5,968 nucleotides of DNA from Acidovorax sp. Its GTDB lineage: Bacteria > Pseudomonadota > Gammaproteobacteria > Burkholderiales > Burkholderiaceae_C. A program made the translations under genes and the position numbers. Below are positions 5,966 to 5,968 of the stretch, one piece after another (the first letter of the stretch is position 1; every line of letters starts with the position of its first letter). The notes under the pieces are model-generated. The model ran no database searches. It saw nothing but the letters and a program-made list of their open reading frames with translations, and was not told the origin of the DNA. Where the stretch lies: the NCBI GenBank assembly GCA_011620245.1, contig WOZN01000118.1:1-5968 (forward strand), written 5' to 3'.

Positions 5966-5968
5966 ATG

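Noticed and set aside
1..5968. CRISPR array, tRNA, rRNA, transposase or phage genes
   Set aside because: No tandem spaced repeats, cloverleaf-like segments, rRNA signatures or transposase motifs were seen on either strand.

Overview
The window is GC-rich, densely coding DNA with a strong G/C bias at third codon positions. The best guess for its source is a betaproteobacterium of the Comamonadaceae type. Two things support this: the base composition and protein character, and an intergenic element at about 1073-1131 (AGCGCTGATAGCTATTATTTT core) that resembles a dispersed repeat I remember from Acidovorax, Polaromonas and Rhodoferax relatives. That placement is an inference and no search was run.

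Layout, all on the + strand. Positions 1-123 are a leader with a 28-bp near-perfect palindrome (16-43) and a strong Shine-Dalgarno (112-117). Positions 124-996 encode a stand-alone ThiF/MoeB/HesA-type (E1-like) adenylyltransferase with a TTG start. Positions 997-1345 are a 349-bp gene-free spacer holding the repeat-like element and small inverted repeats. Positions 1346-5918 hold three co-directional genes with gaps of 72 and 40 nt, probably one operon. They encode a secreted periplasmic protein of the LolA-like 'outer membrane lipoprotein-sorting' family, a putative outer-membrane beta-barrel with a C-terminal Phe, and a 12-TM RND/MMPL-family inner-membrane transporter. Positions 5919-5968 are a short tail with two small hairpins cut by the window edge.

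The three-gene cassette puts one protein in each envelope layer: an inner-membrane RND pump, a periplasmic LolA-fold carrier and an outer-membrane barrel. The simplest reading is a trans-envelope route for a lipid, lipoprotein or other hydrophobic cargo, in which the RND protein energises loading or release and the LolA-like protein shields the cargo. The cargo cannot be read from the sequence. The RND protein is asymmetric: the proton-relay-type acidic motif is intact in TM10 (GITVDDTVH) but replaced in the equivalent TM4 (AYTTANLLH). The ThiF-like gene is separated from the cassette by the repeat-bearing spacer and is probably unrelated. It keeps the adenylation site but lacks the usual catalytic cysteine and zinc cysteines, so its substrate is an open question.
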